A DNA stretch of 51,771 nucleotides from positions 1 to 51,771 of the forward strand of contig JANTQF010000247.1 in the NCBI GenBank assembly GCA_032988165.1. Reading direction: 5' to 3'. Numbering within the stretch: position 1 is the stretch's first letter; each line of letters starts with the position of its first letter. The notes under the pieces were generated by a model. That model was not told the DNA's origin. It ran no database searches and saw only the letters and a program-made list of their open reading frames with translations. Of the stretch, positions 22,401 to 33,763 are shown in pieces. The stretch is from Emmonsiellopsis sp. PD_33. Lineage: Eukaryota > Ascomycota > Eurotiomycetes > Onygenales > Ajellomycetaceae. The translations under genes were made by a program, and so were the position numbers.

Positions 22401-23962
22401 ATGCTAACTAGATCTCCAGATGCAACAATCATTCAGAAACATGAAGATGTCTATGCGCCTGATCTACATGGAGTGACACCAGACAATCTATCTATATACA
22501 AAAGCCATATGATGATGGAGTTCCAAAACTTCCTACAGGCCATTGGCCATGAAGTCGAAGATGCTGAGGAAGGTAAATAAATTCAAATCAAAACCGAGCC
22601 TTTGGATCTAAAAATGTTGGTTGGTAATACGGGAGCCGCGTACGAAATGCACGTTATACATGTCTCTGTACGAGGGATAGGAGAGAACGCATGCATACCT
22701 GGGAACTAAAATTAACATCGTCACCCCCTGGATCCGTCTCGGGGTTTTTTTAGAAGCTTTTTCCCTCTTCTCGCAAGAGCTTCCCTCACAGAACCTTGGC
22801 TTCATCGACTCCCGCTCGGCCACTCTTGACCTTACCGTCCATGGCCTCGATTTCGAAATTCGCCAGTCACCGACTATTCTCTCCTCGACGCGCGCGGGGG
22901 GGACGACCGGGGCGGGTATGTTTTATCACCTCTAAATCCCTCTGAGCTTGGATAGTTTTATTCCAAGGAGTGCATCTTCTAACCACCTAAACAACCGGCA
23001 TTATCCCGCCAATAGTTCTCTGGAAAATAACCCCATTAGTCGCAGAATGGCTCTCCTCAAAACAAAACCCGCTCTGGACCTCCTCGCTCCTCGACGAGCA
23101 GGCAACAGTCGTAGAGTTAGGATGTGGCATATCGGGGCTAATCGCGCTCTCCCTCGCACCATTCATTGGTCACTACATCGCCACGGACCAAGAATACGTC
23201 CACAGGCTGCTGAAGGAGAATCTTGATGCGAATGCCCTACCCACTAACAGCAGCAGTAATCCCTCCCGCAGCTCCCAACGCCATCACGACCACCAGTCCC
23301 ACTCTCAACCCCGCCGGTCGAGAAAGGGAGGACCACAAACGCACCACAACCCAAACACCAAACACTCCCCTTCCCCCTCCACCCAGCCTGCAAGCAACAT
23401 AACCTTCGCCCCACTAGACTGGGAGCTCGACTCCCCCTCCGCCCTAAAACAAGTCATCAGCGACAACATCAACAACATCCATCCCCCAAAGAAGAACAGC
23501 AGCAACCACCACCACCGCTCCACCCCATCCCACGACCCCTCAGCAAACTCGGAGCAAGACCCAGGTTTCGACCTCCTCGTGGCCTGCGACTGCATCTACA
23601 ACGACGCCCTCATCGACCCATTCGTGCAGACCTGCGCGGATATCGCCCGTTTAAGGCCCGCCTTTACACCTATCCCCACCACTACCACCACCACCACCAC
23701 TTCAGAGAACGGCACCACCACTGCAGAGCACAAGCAGTCACGCTCCCGCGCCGAGAACACAGGCGCAGATTCCGGGTCTGCGACCAGAAAACCAACCCTC
23801 TGCGTCATCGCGCAGCAACTTCGGATGCCGGATGTGTTTGAGAGCTGGTTGGCGGCGGCGTTGGGGGAGTTTCGGGTTTGGAGGGTGCGTGATGAGGTGG
23901 TGGGGGAGTGGTTAGGGGGTGCGTCGGGGTATGTGGTGCATGTGCTTGTTGTTCGAGAGTGA
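22401..23962 (+). CDS. Rkm5/METTL21-type protein lysine methyltransferase
   Basis: Exons are 22401-22572, 22754-22915 and 23016-23962, with GT..AG introns and matching phases, giving 426 residues. The match to ribosomal lysine N-methyltransferase 5 (which acts on the large-subunit protein L1 in yeast) rests on this order of motifs: EAFSLFSQELPSQNLGF near 58-74, the SSTRAGGTTGAVLWK segment near 101-115, SAM-binding motif I VVELGCGISGL near 143-153, an acidic ATDQE, LDWEL after the first insert, and FDLLVACDCIYND near 296-308. Three low-complexity insertions (residues about 188-233, 270-284 and 333-370, rich in His/Ser/Thr) make it larger than yeast Rkm5. The first exon is the least certain part. 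ATGs at 22509, 22512 and 22515 are in frame and could be the true start. Confidence 0.85.
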
Positions 23963-24247
23963 ATATGGGGGGGGGTTGATTGATTTCTTTTTTCTGATTG
24001 GTGTTAATTAGAATGCTGAGTTGGCGGATGTTGGGGGGTAAATGTAATTGCAGCGTGTCTGTTATTCTATTTATTAACGAGACGAAAAGGTAGAAATGTA
24101 GAGAGAGATATTAGCTGTTCGTTTCCCCCATTCATCAACCGCAGTATCGCAACATAAACCTCATCTCACTCCCCCTCCCCCAAATAATATATATCGGAAA
24201 ACAATAGAAGGAAAAACAAAAGAACACAACCCCACCATCAACATGGA

Positions 24248-25132
24248 TCACTTCCCTCCCTTCCCCTTTCCCTTCTGCGCCCTCTCCTCCCCCCTCCACG
24301 TCCCCTCCACCTCCCTCGCCTCGCCCACAACATCCCCCCACCCCAAACTCGCCCACCTCTCCGGCCTCTCCAACGCATCCACAAAATGCTTCAGCGCAAG
24401 CACAAACTGCTCCGCCCAGCGCTCCTTACTCACCCCGCCAACCCCCGTCGCCAACGGCGGCATCAGCACCGTATCAATCCTGCTATCCCCGCGCGCACCA
24501 GTCCCACTCCCACTCCCCCTCTTCTCCCCCCTCACCCGCCGATTCCACCCCTCAACCTCGCACAACAGCGCCCAGACACATTTATACACCACCTCGCGAT
24601 CCCAAACGACGTTCTCGGGCGTGCGCATCGTCGGGCAGAGGGCTAGGTATTTGCACCCGCCGCGCACTTTGCCTTTTGTATTCCACTCATTCCCACCCTC
24701 CCCATCCCCCTCCCCCTCCTGCACCGCAGCCCCCCTCTCCAACTCCGCCGGAAACCTCACCAACATACACGTGCCAGGGGGCACATAGCCCCTCCACCTC
24801 TCATAAACGGCCTGCTGCGCGGCGCGCGTCAGGGTGTTGTATTCGTGCTCTGGCAGGCAGAAGAGGCGGGAGATGGCGTCGTCGAAGGCGCCGTCGAGGC
24901 GGGCGTAGGAGTTTGCGGGGCTGACGATGCAGTCGAAGCGGGTGGTGCGGGGGAGGCAGCCGAGGGAGGTGTCGAGGATTGTGAGGGGGATTTTGGAGGC
25001 GTGCGAGGGGAAGTGGGTGGTGAGGGTTTTTTTGAGGAGGGGGATGTAGGAGGGGTCGTGGAGGAGGATGGTTAGGGAGGGGAGGTCGGGGTGGGGGGTT
25101 GTTGGGGGGGGTGGTGCGGGTGCAGGTGGCAT
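24248..25132 (-). CDS. macro-domain-like protein, 294 aa
   Basis: A single-exon gene with a Pro-rich N-terminus. The core carries FDCIVSPANSYARLDGAFDD near residues 65-84, then GYVPPGTCMLVRF near 115-127, CKYLALCPTMRTPENVVWD near 158-176 and IDTVLMPPLATGVGGVSKER near 219-238. This order resembles the macro (ADP-ribose/Appr-1''-p binding) fold: a PAN-type first loop, a beta-strand near residue 160 and a second glycine-rich loop. The usual N-A-A-N followed by G-G-G of catalytic macrodomains is replaced by SPANSYARLDG, so ADP-ribose hydrolase activity is doubtful. A charged, Gly/Arg-rich linker near 190-215 interrupts the domain and the C-terminus is Lys/Gly-rich. It converges with the methyltransferase gene, 285 bp apart. 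Confidence 0.7.
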   Translation of the reverse strand: MPPAPAPPPPTTPHPDLPSLTILLHDPSYIPLLKKTLTTHFPSHASKIPLTILDTSLGCLPRTTRFDCIVSPANSYARLDGAFDDAISRLFCLPEHEYNTLTRAAQQAVYERWRGYVPPGTCMLVRFPAELERGAAVQEGEGDGEGGNEWNTKGKVRGGCKYLALCPTMRTPENVVWDREVVYKCVWALLCEVEGWNRRVRGEKRGSGSGTGARGDSRIDTVLMPPLATGVGGVSKERWAEQFVLALKHFVDALERPERWASLGWGDVVGEAREVEGTWRGEERAQKGKGKGGK

Positions 25133-25441
25133 TGTCTGGGATGGATGGTTTGGATGGGAAGATGGGTTGGGTGGTTTGGATAGGGGTGGGTGGTTGGGTT
25201 AAGACTGGACTGGATAGCTATGTAGGCAGCACAGTTATTGATCCGATAGGTGGCAGTTGTTGTTTTCAGCTGCGATGAAGAATGGATGACAGCCCTACAG
25301 GGCAACATCCGCCAATGACGTCGCTGCCCCCTCAACGACCCCGGGCTAGGGGAAACCTTGACTCCACGCCCACATAAGCTACATATCAAGAAAATGAAAC
25401 GGCATCTCATTGCAAAGAGACAAAAATCAAAAACAAAATTC
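25133..25441. other. short intergenic region between two minus-strand genes
   Basis: About 310 bp, G/T-rich on the plus strand near 25135-25200. It should contain the promoter of the macro-domain gene and the 3' end of the coiled-coil gene. No exon was seen. Confidence 0.5.
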
Positions 25442-26721
25442 CTAATAGTCCAACGTATTCCAGAACGAACTCCAATTGGGAGGGCTGGATACAGAATGTA
25501 TGCTGGATAGAGAACTTGAACTGTCAGACCAGAATAGATCCACATCCTCAGGTAGCTTTTCCCCCTTTGCGAAGTTGTTATCTCTCATCTTGTCCTCCTC
25601 TATAACTGGGCCTTTAACACCCCCCTCCTCCTCCGTGACCGCCTGCCGCTTCACTAACTCCCCGTCCTCCTTAAGCGACGGAAGACTCGCCGACCCACTC
25701 CTAGCCGAGCTACGAGGGTGAGATGGGACTCTTTCGGTTGAGCTCAGGCGGCGCTGACTGTAGCTGCGTTTGCGCGAACTGTTGGGTTTTCATGCATGAG
25801 GATCGAATGTGTTAGCTAGTGGGACTGATTTGAGGAAACGTAAAATGCTAGGAGGAGGGAAGTTGGCTTGAATCATCTCCTCGAGCAGACAAACTATATG
25901 CTGGTATAGGAGAGTGGCCCTTAGAGCTGAGAAGGTAAGAACTTGAAATGAATATACCCACCTAATCGAATCCTCCCGGGTTGTCTTCTTAACCCCGCTC
26001 GTCTTCTTGGCTGGTCTCCCGGTTATTATTGGCAGAGGCACCCTCCTTTTCTCTCTCACAGCCCGATGGAGTGGTCGCGGAGAAGAACCGGAATGCAAGT
26101 GAGGATTCGATAGTCCAGAGTCTTGACTGGCTTCTCCCGCCTGGACGCATCCCGTACTATTCTGAGTGGGTGATTTCTGCTCCCCAACCTCCTCCTCCTG
26201 TTCAGATCTAGGCTGAGGAATTTTCAGACGCACTATCATCGCAGCGTCGCTACCCCTCATGCTGCTGGCGGCAGTGGCAGTGGCAGTTGTATTATGGGAG
26301 GGCATGATGGCATTCCCATCGCCACTATACCCCATCAACTGTTCCATATCCCCCCGCGAAAGACCGCATTCAATCCGCACGCGTTCGTTCTGTAGTCTCT
26401 GTTTTTGACATTAGCTATGTATGTACATAGCCCCTTATCGCACAGATGCACACACCCACCCTCTCAGAAAAGAGAAAGAAGCAAAAAAAAAAAAGAAAAG
26501 AAAAGAAAACTCACCATCTCCTCCCTCCCAATCCCTTCCAACTCCCTCGCCAGCGCATCGTTCTCACCCTTCCTCTTCGCCGCTAGAGCCTTATCTTCGA
26601 CGCTCCGGGCGCGTTGCAGGTTGCTATACTCACTACACAGCGCGACTCTGCGTTCATGTTGGGAGTGTAGGGCTCTGTCGAGTTGGGTTAGGGTTGGAGA
26701 AGGGGGGGTAGGGGGCGGCAT
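25442..26721 (-). CDS. coiled-coil and disordered protein, 326 aa, unknown function
   Basis: Exons are 26515-26721, 25962-26398 and 25442-25778. Introns use GTGAGT and GTGGGT donors and CAG acceptors, with phases agreeing. The first 80 residues form a probable coiled coil (HERRVALCSEYSNLQRARS..., KGENDALARELEGIGREEM, RLQNERVRIE) that runs unbroken across the first intron, which supports the splice model. The middle is low complexity with a basic patch (HRAVREKRRVPLPIITGRP, KKTSGVKKTTRE, near 176-212) and the end is acidic and Ser-rich (SDSSSSLSSIHSVSSPP). The basic patches suggest a nuclear protein, perhaps a small subunit of a chromatin or kinetochore complex, but no family was recognised and this is only an inference. 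Confidence 0.65.
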
Positions 26722-28188
26722 GGGTGGTTTGTGTCTGAAGGGGTATGTACTATGTACGTGGGGTGGGGTGGGTTGTAGAGGATGTATGAACAGGTAACTA
26801 ACTATATATTGTGAGAAGAACAAGTAAACCAAAGGGATCAATCAATCTTGAGAGATATGGCTGTTTTGGTTGTTTGTTTGTTTGGTAGTGAGTGACCGGT
26901 GAATTGAACTATCTAGAAATATCTGTCCCTATTCCATTCACTTGCGAACATCCCAAATCTACCCCATACATCTAATGCACCTACCTACAGTATTCCCCTC
27001 CCCTTCCCAACTTACTACCCCTATCTCTAGAGTAGTATACAGTGCAAGTTTCATGTGGAAGCCGTAAAATATATACATCTAGATCTAAGATATCACCAAA
27101 CACCATCCATCACATCCATGGCCATATACGTATTTCCAGACAATACTCTAGCCCGGCGACGAGCCCGTTTCAATCCGCTAGTTATGTACGTATATTATCT
27201 CCTTTCCACATACATACATACGTTACCCGGGTTGACTGTGTCTCGGATAATAGATAGATAGATATCGGTGTACCTTGGAGCCATTGTTGTTACATAGGTG
27301 GGAGGCACGCTATCCCTGCAAGGAGGGAAGAGTCGAGCGGAAGAGGCAGAATGGCTAGCTGGCGCGAATTGGTTGGTGTGTGTATTTCTGAGAGGAGTGC
27401 GGGAAATCGCTCCCGGAGGTGGATGGTCGTCGGGGATTGATTAAAGTCACGTATACAGATAGAAATCGTTGATTTGCATGTATGTATGCCACCAAACAGA
27501 AAAGAAAGAGATCGAGAACCAAAATTGAAGAGTAAAATAAGCCTTTCCAAGCTTGAAGAGGGGAGAATTCCTATTTCTATTATTCACACAAAGTTCCATG
27601 TGCAGAGAAGCCGTGTCAAACCAACACACAAACCCATTACCCCATCCCGCTTCCGTCTTTGAATCATTATAGACGGAGGGAAGGAGGGGGAGATCGCGCC
27701 CTTACCGACGATTATCAGCAAAGGGTAGACCTATTGGGTAGGATTAAAATGGCACCAGCAACCCCAAACTTTTCCGTTTCACGCTCATGTTTTTTACAAA
27801 AAGACGTAAGCCAGAACAAGATGACAGTTTCGCCCACCTCCCCAGTTTTATGCCCTCAAGCACCCCGTAATTTCTCGCCTTTCCCAATCCGTTAATTGAC
27901 CGTGAAAATGTAGAATAAAACAAGTTGAGAGATATGAAGGCACAGATAGATCAATCGTCGATAAATGAAGGAAAAAAAAAAAAAAAACTCCAACACCAAA
28001 TATGGGAGCGAAACAATAAAAACAAAGGCTGGTATGTGTACAGAGGAATAAAAACGAGTATAGGTAAGAAAAAATACAAAAGATGAAGAGAAGTGGGAAC
28101 TCTAATGACAAAGGAAAGATGCATTATGGAAACAAAAGAAAACTGCCATTAGAAAAAAAGGGTTTTATCCCGTATTCAGATGGGGTTT
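26722..28188. other. intergenic region, 1.5 kb
   Basis: This region contains the promoter of the coiled-coil gene and the 3' UTR of the mitochondrial Hsp70 gene. Short GATA, CATA and GTTT tetramer runs occur near 26873-26885, 27207-27222 and 27249-27263, and an A run at 27970-27987. No coding exon was seen. Confidence 0.5.
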
Positions 28189-30452
28189 TCATGGCTTCTT
28201 CTCTCCCTCACCAGCCTGGTTCTCGGTCGACTGTTGCTGCTGGTTGCCCTCCTCAGAGCGGGCCTTGTGCATCTTGTCGAAGAGAGTGAGGGAGGCAGTC
28301 TGGAGCTCGTCAACCTTGGCCTTCATCTCCTCAGCGGTGATGGCGCCCTCGCCGGACTGGTTCTTGGCAACGATCTCACGGAGAGAGGCAATCTTCTCCT
28401 TGATCTGGTCGGCCTCAGTCTTGTCGAGTCTGTCCTCGAATTCCTTGAGGGCCTTCTCAGTATCGTTCAGGACGCTGTCGGCACGGTTGGCAGACTCGAT
28501 GGCAGCCTTGCGCTCCTTATCCTCGGCACCATACTTCTCAGCATCATCAACCATGTTCTGAATCTCAGAGTCAGAGAGACCGGAGCCGGAGGCAATGGTG
28601 ATGGACTGGTCCTTGTTGGTGGACTTGTCCTTGGCGTGGACGTGAACGATCGAGTCAGCATCGATGTCGAAGGTGACCTCAATCTGGGGCACACCACGGT
28701 GGGCAGGAGGAATGCCAACAAGCTGGAAGTTACCGAGGAGCTTGTTGTCACGGACGAGCTCACGCTCACCCTGGTAGACCTTGATCTCGACAGCAGTCTG
28801 GAAATCGGCAGCGGTGGAGAAGGTCTGGGACTTCTTGGTGGGGATAGTGGTGTTGCGGTTGATCAGACGGGTGAAGACACCACCAAGGGTCTCAATACCA
28901 AGGGAAAGAGGAGTGACATCAAGGAGGAGAACGTCAGTGACCTCACCAGCAAGGACAGCACCCTGGATGGCGGCACCGATGGCGACAGCCTCGTCGGGGT
29001 TGACGGACTTGGCAGGGTCACGGCCGAAGATGCTCTTGACGGACTCGGTGACCTTGGGCATACGGGTCATACCACCGACCAGGATGACATCCTGGATGTC
29101 CTTGGCCTGGAGGTTGGCATCCTTCAGGGCCTTGCGGACGGGCTCGACGGTACGCGAGATCAGGGGGTCAACAAGAGCCTCGAGCTGAGCACGAGTCATC
29201 TTGGAGTTGATGTGCTTGGCACCGGAGGCATCAGCAGTGATGAAGGGAAGGTTGATCTCTGTCTGAATGGTAGAGGACAGCTCAATCTTAGCCTTCTCGC
29301 AGGCTTCACGGATACGTTGGATAGCCATGCGGTCGCCGGAGAGATCGAGGCCGGATTCCTTCTTGAACTCCTGAACAATGTTGCGAACAAGGGTAATATC
29401 GAAGTCCTCACCACCAAGGTGGGTATCACCGTTGGTGGACTTGACCTCGAAGACGCCCTTCTGGATTTCAAGGATGGAGATATCGAAAGTACCTCCACCA
29501 AGATCGTAGACAGCTACGACGCGATCCTGTTCCTTCTCAAGACCGTAGGCGAGAGCAGCAGCAGTGGGTTCGTTGACAACACGGAGCACGTTAAGACCGG
29601 CAATCTGGCCAGCATCCTTGGTGGCTTGACGTTGGGAGTCGTTGAAGTAGGCAGGGACAGTGACAACACCATTCTTGACGGGCTTGCCGAGGTAAGCCTC
29701 AGCAGTCTCCTTCATCTTCTGCAGGACGAAGCCTCCAATCTGGGATGGGGAGTACTTCTGGCCATGGGCCTCAACCCACGCATCGCCGTTGGTGTGTTGA
29801 ACGATCTTGTAGGGGACCTCCTTCAAGTCACGTTGGCACTCAGCATCGGTGAACTTGCGACCGATCAGACGCTTCGTAGCGAAAAGGGTGTTCTCGGGGT
29901 TGACGACGGCCTGGCGCTTGGCGGCAATACCGACAAGACGCTCGCCCTCCTTGGTGAAGCCGACGACGGAAGGGGTTGTCCGAGCACCTGGGAGAGGGTT
30001 AGTTCTGAACTTGCTTCCAGGGGTAGCTTAGCCGAGGGATCATCGGCGCATAGAAAATTCTGACCTTCAGCGTTTTCAATGATTCTGGGGTTCTTGCCCT
30101 CCAGGATGGCAACAGCGGAGTTAGTGGTACCTATGGATATCAATTAGCATTAAGTATTGGATAGCCAGCGCGAATTGGCTTGTCGTCGCAGGCAGGGAGC
30201 TTGCTGAGCTGCGGATGGCGATACATACCCAGATCAATACCAATGACTGCACCCTTCACCTTCTCCTCTCCGCCTTCTGTCGAGTTCCATCTTCGGAAGG
30301 TTGTGGCAGGGAGTTTGTAAGCGGAAGAACGGGCAAAGGGAGTTGCCGTGCGTGGGAGCTAATTGACCGTCAGTATGCCATGACATGACTATATAGGGGG
30401 ATGGATGAGATGGAGGACAACATACCGCACGGGAGAGGCGGGAAGCAAGCAT
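28189..30452 (-). CDS. SSC1: mitochondrial Hsp70 chaperone Ssc1
   Basis: Exons are 30426-30452 (27 nt), 30229-30358, 30065-30130 and 28189-29987, giving 673 residues. The N-terminus (MLASRLSRA, then LPRTATPFARSSAYKLPATT and a FRRWNSTEG region) is a classic Arg/Ser-rich mitochondrial presequence. Hsp70 signatures follow: IGIDLGTTNSAVA, NEPTAAALAYG near 213, YDLGGGTFDISILE near 235 and VILVGGMTRMPKV in the ATPase domain, then the substrate-binding domain (VTPLSLGIETLGGVFTRLI). The C-terminus is Gln-rich and ends GEGEKKP, without the cytosolic EEVD or ER HDEL tails. Ssc1 is the ATP-driven motor of the TIM23 import complex and a matrix folding chaperone. The third-exon donor (GTCAGA) is weak but the frame requires it. 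A long antisense frame opposite the gene is a codon-bias artefact. Confidence 0.97.
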
Positions 30453-31162
30453 TATGAGAGGAAAGCACAAAGAATGATGATGGTACACAAGAAGAGAAGA
30501 CAGGAACTAGTAGTACAGACGAGAAGACGGAGCAACAGACGGGAGGAGGGCCAGCGCGGAGATGGCTTGACACAGGGGGAGAGGGAGGTGAGGTTGGGAT
30601 GAAGTTCGAGAGAAATCGAAGACGAAAATTTTGAAGCAGAAAAAAAAAGGATCAAATGCGGAAAGGTCTTGGCGCTAGGCTGTTTCGGGCAAGGCGTCGA
30701 ATGCGGTGGAAGGCGGTGGACGCACGTGACTCGGGCTGAGTCAGGGCTGACGTCAGCGGTACAGTACATCTGATTTCTGCGACCTCACGCCTTGATTTTG
30801 CGGAGAGACAACATCTTCGGGCGATGGAGGCCGTGGATACCGCTGTATTTGCATACCAGCTGCCGCCATGTAGCTGTCTGCGGCCTCGTGAACCAGCTGC
30901 CGGCCCCCAGTCCCTTGCATTTCCGTGTGCTGGGCCATGTACCGGTACTTCTCGCTTCCCCACGGCGCTACCAACAGCTCCAACCGCGTCTTCCGTCATC
31001 GAAAGCTGGGGGAGACAGCCTGATTCTTCGCGCCAATCTCCATCACCACCACCACAATAGCATATCATTGTCTATACTACTCCCTGTATTACTCCCTGGC
31101 TGGACTTTATCTCCTCTTCCTCTTCCCCTCCCCTCCCCTGATACAATGCTCTCCCCGCCAGC
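30453..31162. other. divergent promoter region between SSC1 and the DUF2415 gene
   Basis: About 0.7 kb. The SSC1-proximal part is purine-rich on the plus strand, with GAA triplets near 30604-30640 at irregular spacing. I could not find a regular nGAAnnTTCn heat-shock element. No coding exon was seen. Confidence 0.45.
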
Positions 31163-33763
31163 ATGACACTCGACTCCGCACTGCTGTCAGTCTGCTCCGC
31201 TCCTCTCCGCCTTCGCGCCCGCCCTGCTAACAAATGCCACAGCTACCGCCCAACCGAACGCCTCGTCCTCCCAGACCGCCGCAAATTCTTCCCCTTTAGG
31301 ATCCCTAATACGTTAGTGCCGGTCCTTTTGGTTGCGCGCTCTTGGGCCGTTGCTGACCTGGCCACGCAGTCACCACCAACTACGTCACTACATCAGCACC
31401 GCCGATCCCGATCGCATCTATGTAGCTGTCGAACGCCAGATATACGCAATTCACATCTCCTCCCGACGATGCGAGAAAATAACCGTTCTGCCCTTTGAGC
31501 CAAAATGCTTGACCGCCGGTCTGGGCTGGATTGGCATTGGTGGCTCCGAACATGGCGATTGTGCATTCATCCGCTTGGGAGCTCCCACCTCTCCCGCGAT
31601 GGCTTCTTCCAGCCGATCCCGCGGCTCGGGGCTACATGGTGCTGCCGTGGATAGCCCATTACCATTGGATCTCGATCCGGGCTCCACGCGTATCCCTCCC
31701 TGGGATCCCGGTGAGTTGCCTTCCCCCATGTCTGACCGTACAGTTCGCCAACCGTCATCAGATGTCAAGCTACACCAATTTGGTGGCTCCATTGTCAACT
31801 CCGTGACGCTCCATAGGCTTCCTAGCCAGGGTGATCTGTATACACATGAAGATGTTGCAGTCCTCAGGTAGGTGGCATCGTTCAGTATCTTTGCGTATGC
31901 AAGCTAACATCTCACATTCACCAGTAATAACGATACCACAGTCAGCATTTACTCTCTTACCCAGTCAGAAATGATCGAAACCATCCGCCACCCTGTATGC
32001 ATGAACTACGCTATCATCTCTCCAGATTCCAAGATTCTTGCAGCGGTTGGTGACGCAAACCGTATCTATTTCTATCGTGCTGAGCCCGCTCCAAAAAAGC
32101 GAGCCATTATTCCAAACAGCGATAAACTTTTGATGGGATGGGAATGGCCGCTGATTCGTACCGTTGAACTTGATGCAGACCCCCATTATGATGATTGTTG
32201 CTGTTTTACCATTGCCTTCTCCCCTGCCAGCCATCTGTGTGCGGTGGGATCCCAGGCGGGCATCATCACGGTTTTTGACATGGAGAATATTCTTGACACA
32301 GATTCAGAGGATACGGACGGTCGAGATGCCATCGTCTGTGTCTTCCAGTCATCTCGCTCTTATTTCGAGGGAGGTGCGGTTCGCTCCATGTCTTTCTCCC
32401 CGAGGCCGTGGGATCTTCTGGTCTGGGTTGAGGATTACGGACGAGCCGGCGTCGCAGATATCCGCCAAGCATTTTCGCGCCGTCAGATCATCAAGCTGGA
32501 TCCAGAGGATGGTGATTTGAAAATCGTACGAACCCATACCTTTTTCGCCGATGATGAGGAAGAAACCTCCGATTCCGACGATGGAAGTATTCGCGCTATT
32601 CTTGGACATGGGAGGAATCGACATAGACCCGCTGAAGATAGCCCCCCCACCGATGTGAGGGGAGGTTCCCGCCGACCGCAGCCAACCGTCGAACCGGAAG
32701 ATGAAGCAACCAGGGAAGAGTTGATCCAGGATCTGACTGACAGAGAAAGGCAAATAGTTAATTACTTGAACGCCTCGCGATGGGCACCTAGTGAAGAAGG
32801 ACCCCCCAGATCTAGAATCCCAAGGTTGCTAAGTCCCGAGTCGCTCCCGGACAGCCATGAGGACAATTTTCCTCGACCACCGTCTCCGGCAATGCGCGAT
32901 GGTGCTACGCGTCTGGATTCCGCGAGGGATCGTTACCTTGATAGGTTACGAGGCCAGCCACGTCGTACTACTTCCATTGTGCTATCGCAAGACGGCTCGA
33001 CTTCACCCTCGCTAAACCTTGGTGGTAGCCCTACGATAACAGTGAGATGGACTCGGTCTCCATCTCAGATGGGACCTCCCGAACTCACCTTCGAAGCTGA
33101 AGGCTCCAATGCTGCCGGTCCAAGCGGCACAAATCAGGCCCCGGATAATGGGCAGTCAAATGGACAATCAAACGGATACAGTTCGGGTAGCCGAGAATCC
33201 GATCGTTCCCATCGTGCCCGGTTACTCTTTGACGGATCGCTTGATACCCCACCCATGAGCGGCCTAGTCCGGACACAACGGCTTTCCCGCGCAAGATCGA
33301 TCCCACGAAGACAAGACCGACCCAATGGCGCCACAGCCACGGAACAGGATTCACAGCTGGGCATACATCCCGACGTACGCGAGAATCTGACCCTCGAGCA
33401 ACGCCAGCGGCTCCGGCGGCAGGCGATAATTGAAGACAGCCGTCGGATGGGCCATGTGAGCCAGCTTCGTCCTCGCGTGGAGACTAACCAGACGCGGCCG
33501 CCGCCGTGGGTTCGCACGCAACCGGGAGATGATAGTCGATTTGCGACTAGTCGAGAGCGGGAGCGGGGGGTTGGGACTGCGGGGATTGGCTGGGGGGATG
33601 ATAGTCGGACGCTGTAAGTCGCCTATCCGCCAATGCGTAGGCTTGAAGCTTCGAATTATTAACCAACCGCGATTTTAGATTCATTGGGACCGTCCAAGGA
33701 ATATTCCAGTTTGAACTTAACATTCAAGATCGCAAGACCTTCCCCGGATTTTCATGTCGGTAG
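31163..33763 (+). CDS. DUF2415 WD40-like protein, 787 aa
   Basis: Exons are 31163-31185, 31243-31311, 31370-31867, 31925-33613 and 33679-33763. All introns are 57-65 nt and all phases agree. Residues about 30-320 read as WD40-like beta-propeller strands (RIYVAVERQIYAIHISS, TTVSIYSLTQSE, ILAAVGDANRIYFYRAE). They include the DUF2415 block GWEWPLIRTVELD...DDCCCFTIAFSPASHLCAVG near 267-305. Residues about 400-740 are disordered and rich in Ser, Pro and Arg. The last exon encodes a final blade (RTLFIGTVQGIFQFELNIQD, then RKTFPGF) and would be missed if the in-frame TAA in the fourth intron were taken as the end. DUF2415 proteins are fungal and poorly characterised. A scaffold role is inferred from the propeller only. 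Confidence 0.87.

Noticed and set aside
24243..24788. 181-codon plus-strand ORF opposite the macro-domain gene
   Set aside because: It is a Pro/Ser-rich mirror of a GC-rich minus-strand gene whose product has recognisable motifs.
28180..30063. 627-codon plus-strand ORF opposite the mitochondrial Hsp70 gene
   Set aside because: Long antisense frames opposite Hsp70 are a well-known effect of codon bias in this highly expressed family. The product is a Leu/Gly/Asp-rich sequence with no domain, and the sense strand is unquestionably SSC1.
30600..30645. Heat-shock element upstream of SSC1
   Set aside because: Several GAA/TTC triplets occur, but not with the regular 5-bp alternating spacing of a heat-shock element.
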